Assembly (NCBI RefSeq): GCF_014649955.1 | Contig: NZ_BMUA01000005.1 | Location: 248,001-312,000, forward strand | Direction: 5' to 3' | Source of the DNA: Streptomyces violascens | GTDB lineage: Bacteria; Actinomycetota; Actinomycetes; Streptomycetales; Streptomycetaceae | DNA: 64,000 nucleotides | In this document: positions 53,691 through 62,116 of the stretch, in pieces | Layout: each line of letters opens with the position of its first letter | How positions within the stretch are numbered: position 1 is the first letter of the stretch | The notes under the pieces: generated by a model | The model's input: only the letters and a program-made list of their open reading frames with translations | The model's database searches: none | What the model was told of the DNA's origin: nothing | Made by a program: the position numbers and the translations under genes

Positions 53691-54842
53691 ATGACCGGAT
53701 CCACCGCGTCCCGCATCGCGATCATCGGCGCCGGCCCCGGCGGCCTGATCTGCGCCCGCATCCTCCAGCAGCACGGCATCACCGCCACCGTCCACGACCA
53801 GGACGCCTCCCGCGCGGCCCGCAACCAGGGCGGCACCCTCGACATGCACCCCGACTCGGGCCAGAGCGCTCTGCGGGAAGCCGGACTGCTGCAGGAATTC
53901 CTGGAGTTGGCCCGCCCCGAAGGCCGCCAGATGCGCCTCGTCGGCCGTGACGGACGCGTCCTGTTCGACGTCGTCCCGCCCCAGGCCGACACCGAAGACG
54001 GCAACCCGGAAATCGACCGGGGCCAGCTTCGCGACCTCCTGCTGGATTCCCTGAAACCCGGCACCGTGCGCTGGAGCCACAAGCTCACCCACGCCGAACC
54101 CCTTGCCGACGGTGCCCACCGCCTGCACTTCGCCGACGGCACCACCACCGAGGCCGACCTCGTCATCGGAGCCGACGGCGCCTGGTCGAAAGTCCGCCTC
54201 CTGCTGTCCGACGCGACACCCGTCTATACCGGTGTCACCTTCGTCGAAACCGGCCTCGACGATGCCGATGTCCGCCACCCCGCACTCGCCGCCCTCACCG
54301 GCGACGGCACCATGATGGCCCTCGACAACAACCAGGGCTTCGTCGCCCAGCGCAACAGCAATCAGCACATCCGCGCCTACATCGGCATGCGTACCGACGA
54401 GGACTGGCACCGGAAGGCCGGCCTCGACCTGGCCGACGCCGCCGCCGTACGCGAAGTGCTGCTCAAGGAGTTCACCGGCTGGAGCGGCGACCTGCTCGGC
54501 TTCATCGCCGACACCGGCACCGGTTACATCAACCGGCCGTTGTACGCCCTGCCCGTCCCCCACACCTGGCAGCACACCCCCGGCCTCACCCTCCTCGGCG
54601 ACGCCGCCCACCTCATGTCGCCGTTCTCCGGCATGGGCGCCAACCTCGCCATGCTCGACGGCGCCGACCTCGCCCGCGCCCTTGTCGACAACCCCGCCAT
54701 CGACGACGCCGTCCGTGCTTACGAGGACCTTCTCTTCCCCCGCTCCAGGGAAGCGGCCGCAGGTGCCGCCGAGGGGATCGAGGGCGCCTTCGCCCCCGAC
54801 AGCGCCGCCCGGACTCTCGCTCACATGGCCCAACACCACTGA
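53691..54842 (+). CDS. FAD-dependent monooxygenase, TetX-like
   Basis: A 383-residue flavoprotein of the PHBH-type class A monooxygenases. IAIIGAGPGGLICARIL (about 9-25) binds ADP, GGTLDMHPDSGQ and EIDRGQLRDLLL are as in TetX, and GDAAHLMSPFSGMGANLAM is the FAD/substrate loop. The protein follows the Bacteroides TetX sequence along its length, so tetracycline hydroxylation or a similar polyphenol substrate is plausible; activity is inferred. ATG 53691 has GGAG 8 bases upstream. A broken MFS gene follows directly. Confidence 0.9.
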   Translation: MTGSTASRIAIIGAGPGGLICARILQQHGITATVHDQDASRAARNQGGTLDMHPDSGQSALREAGLLQEFLELARPEGRQMRLVGRDGRVLFDVVPPQADTEDGNPEIDRGQLRDLLLDSLKPGTVRWSHKLTHAEPLADGAHRLHFADGTTTEADLVIGADGAWSKVRLLLSDATPVYTGVTFVETGLDDADVRHPALAALTGDGTMMALDNNQGFVAQRNSNQHIRAYIGMRTDEDWHRKAGLDLADAAAVREVLLKEFTGWSGDLLGFIADTGTGYINRPLYALPVPHTWQHTPGLTLLGDAAHLMSPFSGMGANLAMLDGADLARALVDNPAIDDAVRAYEDLLFPRSREAAAGAAEGIEGAFAPDSAARTLAHMAQHH

Positions 54843-54889
54843 CGGTACGGCCGGATCGGTCGGGGAGCGATTGTGAACGCCCGGTGCCC

Positions 54890-55090
54890 GGGCGGGGCCG
54901 CCGGACTCGCCCCGGGGAGCATCGGCTGCCTGCTCTGGATGATGCTCGGTTACGTCCTGGTCTCCGCGGTGCTCGTGGCGCACTCGGCCGCCTCGGCGAC
55001 ATGTTCGGCCGGGTCCGGATGTACAGCGCGGGCTTCGCGATCTTCTCGTGCGCCTCGCTCGCTCTGTCGCTCGACCCGCTGACGCGGCAG
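54890..55090 (+). pseudogene. Frameshifted MFS transporter remnant
   Basis: Two adjacent frames join into a DHA2-type MFS fragment. SIGCLLWMMLGYVLVSAVLV (frame 54873) continues as GRLGDMFGRVRMYSAGFAIFSCASLALSLDPL in the next frame, the classical loop 2-3 motif. A frameshift lies near 54983-54990. The rest of the transporter is missing on both sides. It lies right behind the TetX-like gene, so it may be the relic of an efflux gene. Confidence 0.75.
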
Positions 55091-55260
55091 TCATGGCGAA
55101 AGGCACCCTCCACATGAGCCCGGCCCAGGCGTCGGTGGTCGGCTGCCTCCGAGCCGTAGATGGTTGATCGACCGTCAAATGGGTTGCTCTTCGGGACTGT
55201 TGGTGGGGTTGGCCGGAAGGCGTGCAGTGTGGGGAGTGCGGCTTCGTGCATGGTGGTGGG

Positions 55261-56508
55261 GTGAAGAGGTTCAGGGGTGCTGTAGCAGTACTCGTGTTCG
55301 CCGGTGTGGGTGTCGCGTCGTCCTGGACGTCGGCCTCAGCCTCCGCCCCGCCCTCGGTCCGGGCCGCGGCCGTACCGGTGGACGCGGCTCCGGTATCGGA
55401 GGTGGTGGCGCCCGGAGTCGAATACCGGGCGTTCACCGTGCCCACATCGCACGGCAGCGCCCGGGTGCATGTGCTGACGGTGGATCTGGACCGTCGGGGA
55501 GTGCGGGCAGGCCTGCTGTTCCCGGGTGCTGTGGCCGCGCGCGAGAAGGTGTCCGTGATGGCCGCGCGACAGGGAGCGGTGGCCGGGGTGAACGGCGACT
55601 TCTTCAACATCGAGGAGTCGCAGCATCCCGGCGTGCAGCCGACCGGAGCGACCTCAGGCCCGGCCGTGCGGGCAGCACGGGCGCTGAAGGCCGCCGTCCC
55701 CGACGGGCAGCGATTCGGCTGGACGCTGCCTCAAGGCGGCTCCACCGAAGACGTCTTCGGGGTCGGCACCGACGGCCTCGCCCGCACCGGCCGGCTGACC
55801 CTGCACGGCCACATCCGCACCACAGCCCACGGCACCCTGCCCCTGGGCGGCCTCAACCAGTACGCCCTCCCCGTCGGATCCATCGGGCTCTTCACCCCGA
55901 GCTGGGGCGCCAGATCCCGCGCCCGCGCCGTCTGCGGCACCGACAACAACCGGGCCGCGCCCTGCACCCGGGACGCCTACGAGGTCACGGTCCGCCGCGG
56001 CATCGTGCGCTCCACCTCGTCGGCACCCGGGTCCGGACAGATCCCGGCGGACAGCATCGTCCTGCTGGGCCGCGAGGCCGGAGCGGATGCCCTGCGCGCG
56101 TTGACCCCGGGGACGGCCGTGAGGGTGGACTACCACCTTGCGTCCGCCGGCCGCGCACCGTTCACCTTCGCTCTGGGCGCCCACCCGATCGTCGAGCGCG
56201 GCCGGCCCTTTCCCGGTCTGGACACGGTGGTTGCCGAACCGCGTTCGGCCGTCGGGGCCGCGCGGGGCGGCCACGTGATGCGCCTGCTGTCGACGGACGG
56301 CAGGGAAGGAACATCCAGCGGCCTGACCGTGAACGAACTCGCGGACCTGCTGGCCACCTTGGGATGCGATACGGGCGCCTACGTGGACGGCGGCGGATCC
56401 GCCACCTTGGCGACCCGGGACCGCACCGGCCACCTCGTGGTGCGCAATGCCCTTGACCACGGAGAGGAACGCGCGGTCTCCAACGGCGTTGCGGTGTACT
56501 CCCGTTGA
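55261..56508 (+). CDS. Secreted phosphodiester glycosidase family protein (NAGPA domain)
   Basis: A 415-residue secreted protein. GTG 55261 (purine-rich GGTGGTGGG upstream) starts a signal peptide (VKRFRGAVAVLVFAGVGVASSW). The NAGPA/DUF2233 domain has VAGVNGDFFN, the glycine-rich AYVDGGGSATLA, and a final RAVSNGVAVYSR, all characteristic. The family removes N-acetylglucosamine from phosphodiester-linked sugars; in bacteria it may modify exopolysaccharides or teichoic acids. Confidence 0.88.
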   Translation: MKRFRGAVAVLVFAGVGVASSWTSASASAPPSVRAAAVPVDAAPVSEVVAPGVEYRAFTVPTSHGSARVHVLTVDLDRRGVRAGLLFPGAVAAREKVSVMAARQGAVAGVNGDFFNIEESQHPGVQPTGATSGPAVRAARALKAAVPDGQRFGWTLPQGGSTEDVFGVGTDGLARTGRLTLHGHIRTTAHGTLPLGGLNQYALPVGSIGLFTPSWGARSRARAVCGTDNNRAAPCTRDAYEVTVRRGIVRSTSSAPGSGQIPADSIVLLGREAGADALRALTPGTAVRVDYHLASAGRAPFTFALGAHPIVERGRPFPGLDTVVAEPRSAVGAARGGHVMRLLSTDGREGTSSGLTVNELADLLATLGCDTGAYVDGGGSATLATRDRTGHLVVRNALDHGEERAVSNGVAVYSR

Positions 56509-56830
56509 CCAGGGGCCGAGCTGTGGCCCGTGCCCGCGGCCGTTAGAAGGTATCCGTACGTTCCGCAGGCGAATCACCGGGTCCTCAAACTGGTAGCGGC
56601 CTTAGGCAATGGTCGCCCATCGTTGCGACTGCGCTACAACTCCCTGGGCAGCGGCCCCTTTTCGGGCCGTCGTCATCGTCGGTTGCCCCCGGATGGGAGG
56701 CCCGCAAACGTCTTACAGCCCTGGCGCGCCGATCCCGCGGAGGCTGCAAGGACAGCACCCTTGTCTATATGTCAACCAAATCTTGCGATAAGATTGGCAT
56801 CTTTCCGTAAATTTCAGGAGTGACGCCACT
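56509..56830 (+). other. Intergenic promoter region of the first TM2 gene
   Basis: 322 bases without a gene. It holds a small hairpin (CGGCCC-CTTTTC-GGGCCG, 56652-56669), probably a terminator for the glycosidase gene, and an AT-rich stretch with AATCTT-GCGAT-AAGATT (56779-56795) about 35 bases before the TM2 start, likely at or near its promoter. Confidence 0.5.
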
Positions 56831-57238
56831 GTGAGCGAGCAGCCGCAGCCGCCTTTCCCGCCGCCCGGCCACGGCTACCCGAACCAGGGCCCCGGCGCGC
56901 CCGGCCAGGGCGGCCGCCATGGCCACCCGCAGGGTGGCTACCAGCAGGCGCCGGGGTACCGGCCGCCGCCCGGCTTCTACACCGGCGACCCCAACGCGCC
57001 CTACGGCTACGACCCTTACGGCCGTCCGTACTCGGACAAGTCGAAGATCGTCGCGGGAATCCTCCAGCTCGCCGTGGGAGGCCTGGGCATAGGCCGGTTC
57101 TACGCCGGTTCTGTCGGTGTGGGTATCGCTCAGCTGCTCACCTGCGGTGGCCTCGGAATCTGGGCGCTGATCGACGGCATCATGTACCTCGTCAGCGACG
57201 ACCGCACGGACGACCAGGGCCGGATCCTGCGTGGCTGA
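56831..57238 (+). CDS. TM2 domain protein, copy 1
   Basis: A 135-residue membrane protein. A Pro/Gly/Gln/Tyr-rich cytosolic tail (PPFPPPGHGYPNQGPGAPGQ) precedes a TM2 domain: SKIVAGILQL then GGLGIGRFYAGSVGVGIAQLLTCGGLGIWALIDGIMYL. GTG 56831 has AGGAG 10 bases upstream. The stop overlaps the DUF2752 gene by 8 bases. The second TM2 gene at 57886 is a near-copy of the domain-encoding half. The function is unknown. Confidence 0.88.
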   Translation: MSEQPQPPFPPPGHGYPNQGPGAPGQGGRHGHPQGGYQQAPGYRPPPGFYTGDPNAPYGYDPYGRPYSDKSKIVAGILQLAVGGLGIGRFYAGSVGVGIAQLLTCGGLGIWALIDGIMYLVSDDRTDDQGRILRG

Positions 57239-58112
57239 CTCGGTCCGGCCGACGTCGGTGCGGGGCCGCCTGGCCCGGCATCCTGGGGTGGCGCCCCTGG
57301 CGGTGCTCGTCGCCGGCGTCGCAGGGGCCCGGTACCTGTGGGGCACCGACCCGCACGAAGCCGGACACCTGCTGCCCGCCTGCCCGTTCCGGTTCGTCAC
57401 CGGACTGCTCTGCCCGGCCTGTGGCGGCACCCGTATGACGTACGACCTGATGCACGGTCACCTTGCCGAGGCCTGGCTGGACAACCGGGCTCTGCTGCTC
57501 GCCGCACCGTTCGCGCTCGCCCTGTGGGGCCGTTGGACGTGGGAGGGGCTGAGGGGCCGGTCCTGGCGACCGAAGTTCGCCCCGGCTCTCCAAGTGGCGA
57601 TCCTGCTCGGGGCGGTGGCCTGGGCGGTCCTGCGCAACCTTGCCTGAGATGCCGAGGCCGGGAACGGATCGCGGACGGGGGAGCGGTCGGCCGGACCCGC
57701 TTCCGCCTGCCGTAGTCGCGTACTTATGCCCCCTTTGGGTGGGTTATGATCATTATGCGTAGGGGGACGGCCCGCGGCAGCGAGCGACTGCCGTAATGGC
57801 GTCAGCGCGTCATGAGCGAGGTTCCTCCCTGTGCCGTCCGGGCGGTCCGCCCGGCCTTGTCACGCCTTTCTCCAGGAGCACCACCATGACCGTCCCCGCC
57901 GGCCCCGCCGCGCCCTTCGGCTACGACCCCCAGGGGCGTCCGTACTCGGACAAGTCGAAGATCGTCGCCGGAATCCTCCAGCTCTTCCTCGGTACGCTGG
58001 GCATAGGCCGGTTCTACGCCGGTTCTGTCGGTGTGGGTATCGCTCAGCTGCTCACCTGCGGTGGCTTCGGAATCTGGGCGCTGATCGACGGGATCATCTA
58101 CCTCGTCAGCAA
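57023..58112 (+). repeat. Direct duplication covering both TM2 domains
   Basis: Copy 1 (from 57023) and copy 2 (from 57937) share a 32-base identical run, a 69-base identical run (57083-57151 and 57997-58065) and a further 25-base run, all at a constant offset of 914 bases. The stretch between, containing DUF2752, is not repeated. Confidence 0.85.
57231..57647 (+). CDS. DUF2752 family membrane protein
   Basis: A 138-residue membrane protein with three or four helices and the DUF2752 signature CPFRFVTGLLCPACGGTRMTYDLMHGHLAEA. It overlaps the upstream TM2 gene by 8 bases (translational coupling), so the two proteins may work together. TM2-DUF2752 pairs are common in actinomycetes; the role is unknown. 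Confidence 0.88.
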   Translation: MADSVRPTSVRGRLARHPGVAPLAVLVAGVAGARYLWGTDPHEAGHLLPACPFRFVTGLLCPACGGTRMTYDLMHGHLAEAWLDNRALLLAAPFALALWGRWTWEGLRGRSWRPKFAPALQVAILLGAVAWAVLRNLA

Positions 58113-58152
58113 CGACCGCACCGACAAGGAGGGCCGCGTGCTGCGCGGCTGA
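57886..58152 (+). CDS. TM2 domain protein, copy 2
   Basis: An 88-residue protein, nearly the same TM2 domain as copy 1 but without the Pro-rich tail (it starts MTVPAGPAAPFGYDPQG). GGAG precedes ATG 57886. From RPYSDKSKIVAGILQL to the end, copies 1 and 2 differ at few positions, including third codon bases. This indicates recent duplication or gene conversion. It has its own promoter region and a strong terminator. Confidence 0.88.
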   Translation: MTVPAGPAAPFGYDPQGRPYSDKSKIVAGILQLFLGTLGIGRFYAGSVGVGIAQLLTCGGFGIWALIDGIIYLVSNDRTDKEGRVLRG

Positions 58153-58214
58153 CGCCGTGTGGGCCGCCTCGGGCCCACTGTCCGCGAGCCCTGATGGCGC
58201 GGGCCCGTGTCGGA

Positions 58215-58249
58215 ATCCGCCCCGCTGGATCTCGTCCAGCGGGGCGGAT
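58215..58249. terminator. Terminator after TM2 copy 2
   Basis: ATCCGCCCCGCTGGA and TCCAGCGGGGCGGAT form a perfect 15-bp stem with a 5-base loop. Confidence 0.88.
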
Positions 58250-58258
58250 CGCTGCGGC

Positions 58259-58292
58259 GGGCACGGGCGCCCGACGGTGGACGCCCGTGCCC
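58259..58292. terminator. Terminator for the converging serine hydrolase
   Basis: GGGCACGGGCG and CGCCCGTGCCC form an 11-bp stem with a 12-base loop, adjacent to the previous hairpin and about 25 bases past the minus-strand stop at 58317. Confidence 0.8.
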
Positions 58293-58316
58293 GTCATGTG
58301 TTTCACCGGGCCGAGT

Positions 58317-59498
58317 TCAGGTTCGAGCGGTGTCGCACAGAGCGTGGACGATGAGGTTGCGCAGGGTGTCTTCCTGGCGGGCAGCGGTCTGGGGGTCCGC
58401 CGGGCGGCTGTGTGCGGAGGCGGTGATGCTGCGTCGGCCGTCCGTGGTTGTCGCGGTACGGACGACGTATCCGAATCTGTTGCCTCCGTGACCCAGGTAA
58501 CTTCCCCCGCAGGACAGGGAGTTGGTGAACAGCCCCAGGCCGTCCCGAGCGCCCGCCGGTTCGCCGCCGTCGGACGGCACCGGGACGGTGGTCCGCATGG
58601 CGGCGAGTTCGGCGGGCTTGAGCAGGCGTCCGCCGACCAGGGCGCTGAAGAAGCGGTTGAGGTCGTGGGCGGTGCCGGTCATCGAGCCGTCGGCCCCGCT
58701 GTCGAAGGGACTGTAGGGGATCGTGGTGTCCACCATCGGGCCGTCCGCGCTGAACTGCTGGTAGTTGGACGTGTGCGGATCCGGAAGGAACGGCCGGGTG
58801 CCGGGGGTGTCGGTGTGCTCCAGGCCGAGGGGCCGGAGGATGCGGCTGCGGACCTGCTGTTCCCAGGTGTGGCCTGTGACCTTCTCGATGATCATTCCGG
58901 TGAGTACGTAGTTCGTGTTGGAGTACGCCCAGTGGCTGCCTGCTGGGAAGGCCGGTGCGTGGCGCATGGCCAGGGCGACCAGTTCCGCGGGTTTGTAGGC
59001 ATGCCGCCGGTTGGCGAAGCAGTTCTGGGCGCTGGGGTCGGGGAAGACGTCGTAGATGTAGTCGGCCAGGCCGCTGGTGTGCCGCAACAGGTCCCGGACT
59101 GTGATGGTGCGGCCGTCGTTTCCGGCTCCGGAGACCACCCCGGGGAGGAGTTGCTCCACCGTCTGGTCGAGGGAGATCCGCTTTTCGCCCACCAGCTGCA
59201 ACATGACGGTGGCGACGAACGTCTTGGTGGTGCTGCCGAACCGCAGGTAGCCGTCCTTCGGGACAGGGCGGCGAGTGGACAGGTCCCCCACGCCGGAGCG
59301 GGCCGTGACGGTCCCGCGCGGCGTGTCCAGACGGACCGCCACCCCGGTGACCCCGGCATCGCGCAGCGCGTCGGCATCCCCCTGCACCGACCGGGCGCTG
59401 CCGGAAGGGAGCGGCGAGGCCGAAGCCGCAGCGGAGGGGAAGGACGATGCGGCCAGTGCCAGCGCGGCGGCTGCCAACCGTAAACGGCGAGAGATCAT
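58317..59498 (-). CDS. Serine hydrolase, DD-peptidase/beta-lactamase (class C) family
   Basis: A 393-residue secreted protein with a signal peptide (LAAAALALAASSFPSAAASA). The three active-site motifs are present: Ser89-Thr-Thr-Lys92, Tyr192-Ser-Asn194 (AYSNTNY) and a late HGG (LGHGGNRFGY). It is similar to R61-type D-alanyl-D-alanine carboxypeptidase. It probably trims peptidoglycan side chains. It converges on TM2 copy 2. Confidence 0.92.
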   Translation of the reverse strand: MISRRLRLAAAALALAASSFPSAAASASPLPSGSARSVQGDADALRDAGVTGVAVRLDTPRGTVTARSGVGDLSTRRPVPKDGYLRFGSTTKTFVATVMLQLVGEKRISLDQTVEQLLPGVVSGAGNDGRTITVRDLLRHTSGLADYIYDVFPDPSAQNCFANRRHAYKPAELVALAMRHAPAFPAGSHWAYSNTNYVLTGMIIEKVTGHTWEQQVRSRILRPLGLEHTDTPGTRPFLPDPHTSNYQQFSADGPMVDTTIPYSPFDSGADGSMTGTAHDLNRFFSALVGGRLLKPAELAAMRTTVPVPSDGGEPAGARDGLGLFTNSLSCGGSYLGHGGNRFGYVVRTATTTDGRRSITASAHSRPADPQTAARQEDTLRNLIVHALCDTART

Positions 59499-59602
59499 GA
59501 CCTGAGGCTAGGGGGCTCTGGCACGTGGGGGAGTTCGAGGCGGGAATCCGTCGCGTGAGTGAGGGGCGGCAGTCAACCGACCAGAGTTCCCGCGGTACTT
59601 GA

Positions 59603-60187
59603 TCAAACCCTCAAGCCGTCCAGGACAAGGTCGAGCAGGCGCTCGGCCCGGTCGCGTTGTTCGGGCTTGGCCGAGGTGAGGGCGATGCCTTCCAGGGCGG
59701 TGGCCATGTCGGTGGGGGTGATGTCGGTGCGGATTGTTCCGGCGGCCGCGCATGCGGTCATGAGGGTGGTGATCGCGGTCCGGATCATGTCCCGGCTGTG
59801 GCCGTACGGGCTGTTTCCTGTGGCCGCGATGGCGCGCAGGGCATCGGCCATGCCGGCTTTGGTCGTCACGTAGTCCAGGAAGAGGCGTGTCCAGTCGTGC
59901 AGGGCTTCGCAGGGCGGCTTTTGCGCGAGCAGGGTGGGGGCCGCTTCGCACAGCTGGGCCACCTCGTTGCGGTAGACCGCCTCGATCAGGGCCTCCCGGG
60001 TGGGGAAGTTGCGGTACAGGGTCGCGCTGCCGACGCCCGCCTCTTTGGCGATGCGTTCCAGGTGCGCGTCCAGCCCCTCCTCGGCCAGTACGCGCACCGC
60101 GGCCGCGAGGATCTTGTCTCTGTTGCGCCGTGCGTCGGCTCGCAACGGGCGTTGTGCACTTCGGTTCGTTCCGTCCATGCCGTCCAT
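59603..60187 (-). CDS. TetR family transcriptional regulator
   Basis: A protein of about 194 residues. The HTH is IAAAVRVLAEEGLDAHLERIAKEAGVGSATLYRNFPTREALIEAV in form, and the C-terminal half is the ligand-binding bundle. ATG 60187 is the first start with room for a leader. ATG 60229 has AAGGAG directly next to it, too close for use. It diverges from an SDR gene with a perfect palindrome between, so it almost certainly represses that gene and itself. Confidence 0.92.
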   Translation of the reverse strand: MDGMDGTNRSAQRPLRADARRNRDKILAAAVRVLAEEGLDAHLERIAKEAGVGSATLYRNFPTREALIEAVYRNEVAQLCEAAPTLLAQKPPCEALHDWTRLFLDYVTTKAGMADALRAIAATGNSPYGHSRDMIRTAITTLMTACAAAGTIRTDITPTDMATALEGIALTSAKPEQRDRAERLLDLVLDGLRV

Positions 60188-60236
60188 TCCGTTCGCCAGT
60201 GGTCGCCAATTCCCTTCCCCGGCCCGCATCTCCTTG

Positions 60237-60260
60237 CTAAGCGGAGGAGTGTCCGCTTAG
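60237..60260. promoter_or_regulatory. TetR operator palindrome
   Basis: CTAAGCGGA-GGAGTG-TCCGCTTAG, 9-bp perfect arms with a 6-base spacer, lies between the divergent TetR and SDR genes. The AGCGGA/TCCGCT arms are typical of TetR operators controlling oxidoreductases. Confidence 0.82.
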
Positions 60261-60342
60261 TCTAGCGTAAGTGGTGGCGCCCCCACTTTTGCTGCGGGTC
60301 AGGCTCTGACCTGCGTACATCCACCTTGGAGGGACATTGATC

Positions 60343-61080
60343 ATGTCGGGTGTAGAGGGCAAGGTCGTGGCGATCACAGGTGCCAGCAGTGGCATCGGAG
60401 CGGCGACGGCGGCCTACCTCGCCGAGAAAGGTGCCCGGCTCGTGCTCGGGGCCCGACGGGAGGACCGTCTGAACGCGGTGGTGGATCAGATCACGGCGAA
60501 GGGCGGCTCGGCCGTCGGGGTCGTCGTCGACGTGACGCGCCGCGAGGATCTCAAGCGCCTGACGGACACGGCGGTCGACCGGTTCGGCAGGCTCGACGTT
60601 CTGGTCTCCAACGCCGGCACGATGGCGGTGTCGCCGTTCGACGATCTGCGCCAGGACGACTGGGACGCCATGGTCGCCACGCATGTCACCGGCTTGCTGA
60701 ACGGCATCGGGGCTGCGCTTCCCGTCTTCCGGCGGCAGCGCTCCGGCCAGTTCGTCAACGTCGCCTCCACCGCTGCCTACGTCGTGAAGTCCCCGCAGGG
60801 CGTTTACGCGGCAACCAAGACGGCGGTGAAGGTGCTGACCGAGGGCCTGCGGCAGGAGTCGGGACCCCACCTGCGGGTCACCCTCGTCTCACCCGGGTTC
60901 ACCAACACCGAGGGCGTGGGCAAGGGAGGGAGCCCCGAAGCCGCGGCGGCGATCGCGCAACAGCGCGACGAGATCGCCATCCCGCCCTCCGCCATCGCAT
61001 CCGCGATCGGTTACGCGATCGAGCAGCCCGCGGGCATCGACATCAGCGAGATCGTCGTCCGGCCCACCGTGCAGGCCTGA
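60343..61080 (+). CDS. SDR family oxidoreductase controlled by TetR
   Basis: A 245-residue short-chain dehydrogenase with cofactor motif TGASSGIG, Asn in SNAGTM, and catalytic Ser (NVAST) with Tyr and Lys in VYAATKTAV. ATG 60343 is chosen: GGAGGG lies 9 bases before it, whereas TTG 60337 is too close. The C-terminal PTVQA differs from the usual cofactor strand. The substrate is unknown; the operator and divergent TetR suggest induction by a small molecule. Confidence 0.93.
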   Translation: MSGVEGKVVAITGASSGIGAATAAYLAEKGARLVLGARREDRLNAVVDQITAKGGSAVGVVVDVTRREDLKRLTDTAVDRFGRLDVLVSNAGTMAVSPFDDLRQDDWDAMVATHVTGLLNGIGAALPVFRRQRSGQFVNVASTAAYVVKSPQGVYAATKTAVKVLTEGLRQESGPHLRVTLVSPGFTNTEGVGKGGSPEAAAAIAQQRDEIAIPPSAIASAIGYAIEQPAGIDISEIVVRPTVQA

Positions 61081-61155
61081 CGGTCCGGAAACGTCCGTCA
61101 CCGAGCAGCCGACCCCGAGGTCAACGACGGCCGGGACGACGGTTGGTCGGTCGCT

Positions 61156-61902
61156 TCAGCTGCCGTTGGTGTCCGCCGTGCGCATGCTGCTGACCGCATC
61201 ACTGATGCTGTCGCGATACAGGCCCAGCTTGGGGTGCTGGACGACGGTGGCTCCCTCGTTCATGGGGAAGTTGTGCGTGTCGGCGTTCGGGAAGCGCGTG
61301 TCCGCAAGGACGTTGATCTCGTCGATGCCGCCGTTGCTGCCCTTGGCGCCGTTGGGATCGACGTCGAGTACCGCGTAAACGGTACGCCCCGCGTAGACCG
61401 GCGCGGCGGGGGCGCCGCCCAGCCCGCTGGGTACGAGCGGGTGGATGTTGTGGGAGCGGTTCGCCGCGTTCTTCGGGCCCAGGTCGACCCTGGGATAGTA
61501 CGAGGACAAGCCGCAGGCGGCCTTGCCGTGATTGGTCACGGAGATGACGTACTGGTCCGGGTTCGAGTCGAGCTCCTTCGCGCCGACCGTGAGCTGATCG
61601 GCTGCGCACAGGTGCTTGTAGGCGTAGGAGTCGCTGGTGGCGTCCTTGCCTCCGGTCTTGACGCCGGCGGTCCCACCCGTGGTTCCAGGGGAGTTGCTCG
61701 CGGAGGACGATCCGCCTGCGCCGCCGGTCTTGGTGCCGCCCGAGCCTCCGGATCCCGGCGTGGCCGTGGCGGTGCCCGGGCTCGCGGCGGCGCTGGAAGG
61801 GCCGGCGGCCGCGTCGTCCGAGCCGCCTCCGCAGGCAGCCAGGGCCAGCGCCGCGCCGACGGTCACGAGGGCGAAAGGGATCGTACGACGACGAACAGTC
61901 AT
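61156..61902 (-). CDS. DUF4232 lipoprotein
   Basis: A 248-residue protein with a signal peptide and lipobox ending at Cys24 (AALALAAC). A Ser/Gly/Thr-rich, low-complexity linker (about 30-85) is followed by the DUF4232 beta-sandwich (LCAADQLTVGAKELDSN, ISVTNHGKAACGLSSYYPRVDLG), with Cys residues probably joined by a disulfide. It sits on the outer face of the membrane. ATG 61902 has GGAG about 9 bases upstream; the frame open to 62061 is not coding. The function is unknown. Confidence 0.86.
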   Translation of the reverse strand: MTVRRRTIPFALVTVGAALALAACGGGSDDAAAGPSSAAASPGTATATPGSGGSGGTKTGGAGGSSSASNSPGTTGGTAGVKTGGKDATSDSYAYKHLCAADQLTVGAKELDSNPDQYVISVTNHGKAACGLSSYYPRVDLGPKNAANRSHNIHPLVPSGLGGAPAAPVYAGRTVYAVLDVDPNGAKGSNGGIDEINVLADTRFPNADTHNFPMNEGATVVQHPKLGLYRDSISDAVSSMRTADTNGS

Positions 61903-62116
61903 GGCGGGATTCTCCGATTCGGTGTGCGTTTCCGTCTGCATGTGACTCCCCGGGGCACCGGCATACCCTGGCCGGAACCGGACTCCGTGCGGCGCGCAAC
62001 TATGTGCCGCACACCTCTGTACACGGGACGCGAGGAACCGGGGTTGCCCCGGAGATGTCACAACTGCCAGGACCTGTCGGTTACTTGAACCGGATGCTCC
62101 GGACAGCGAGGCTCGC

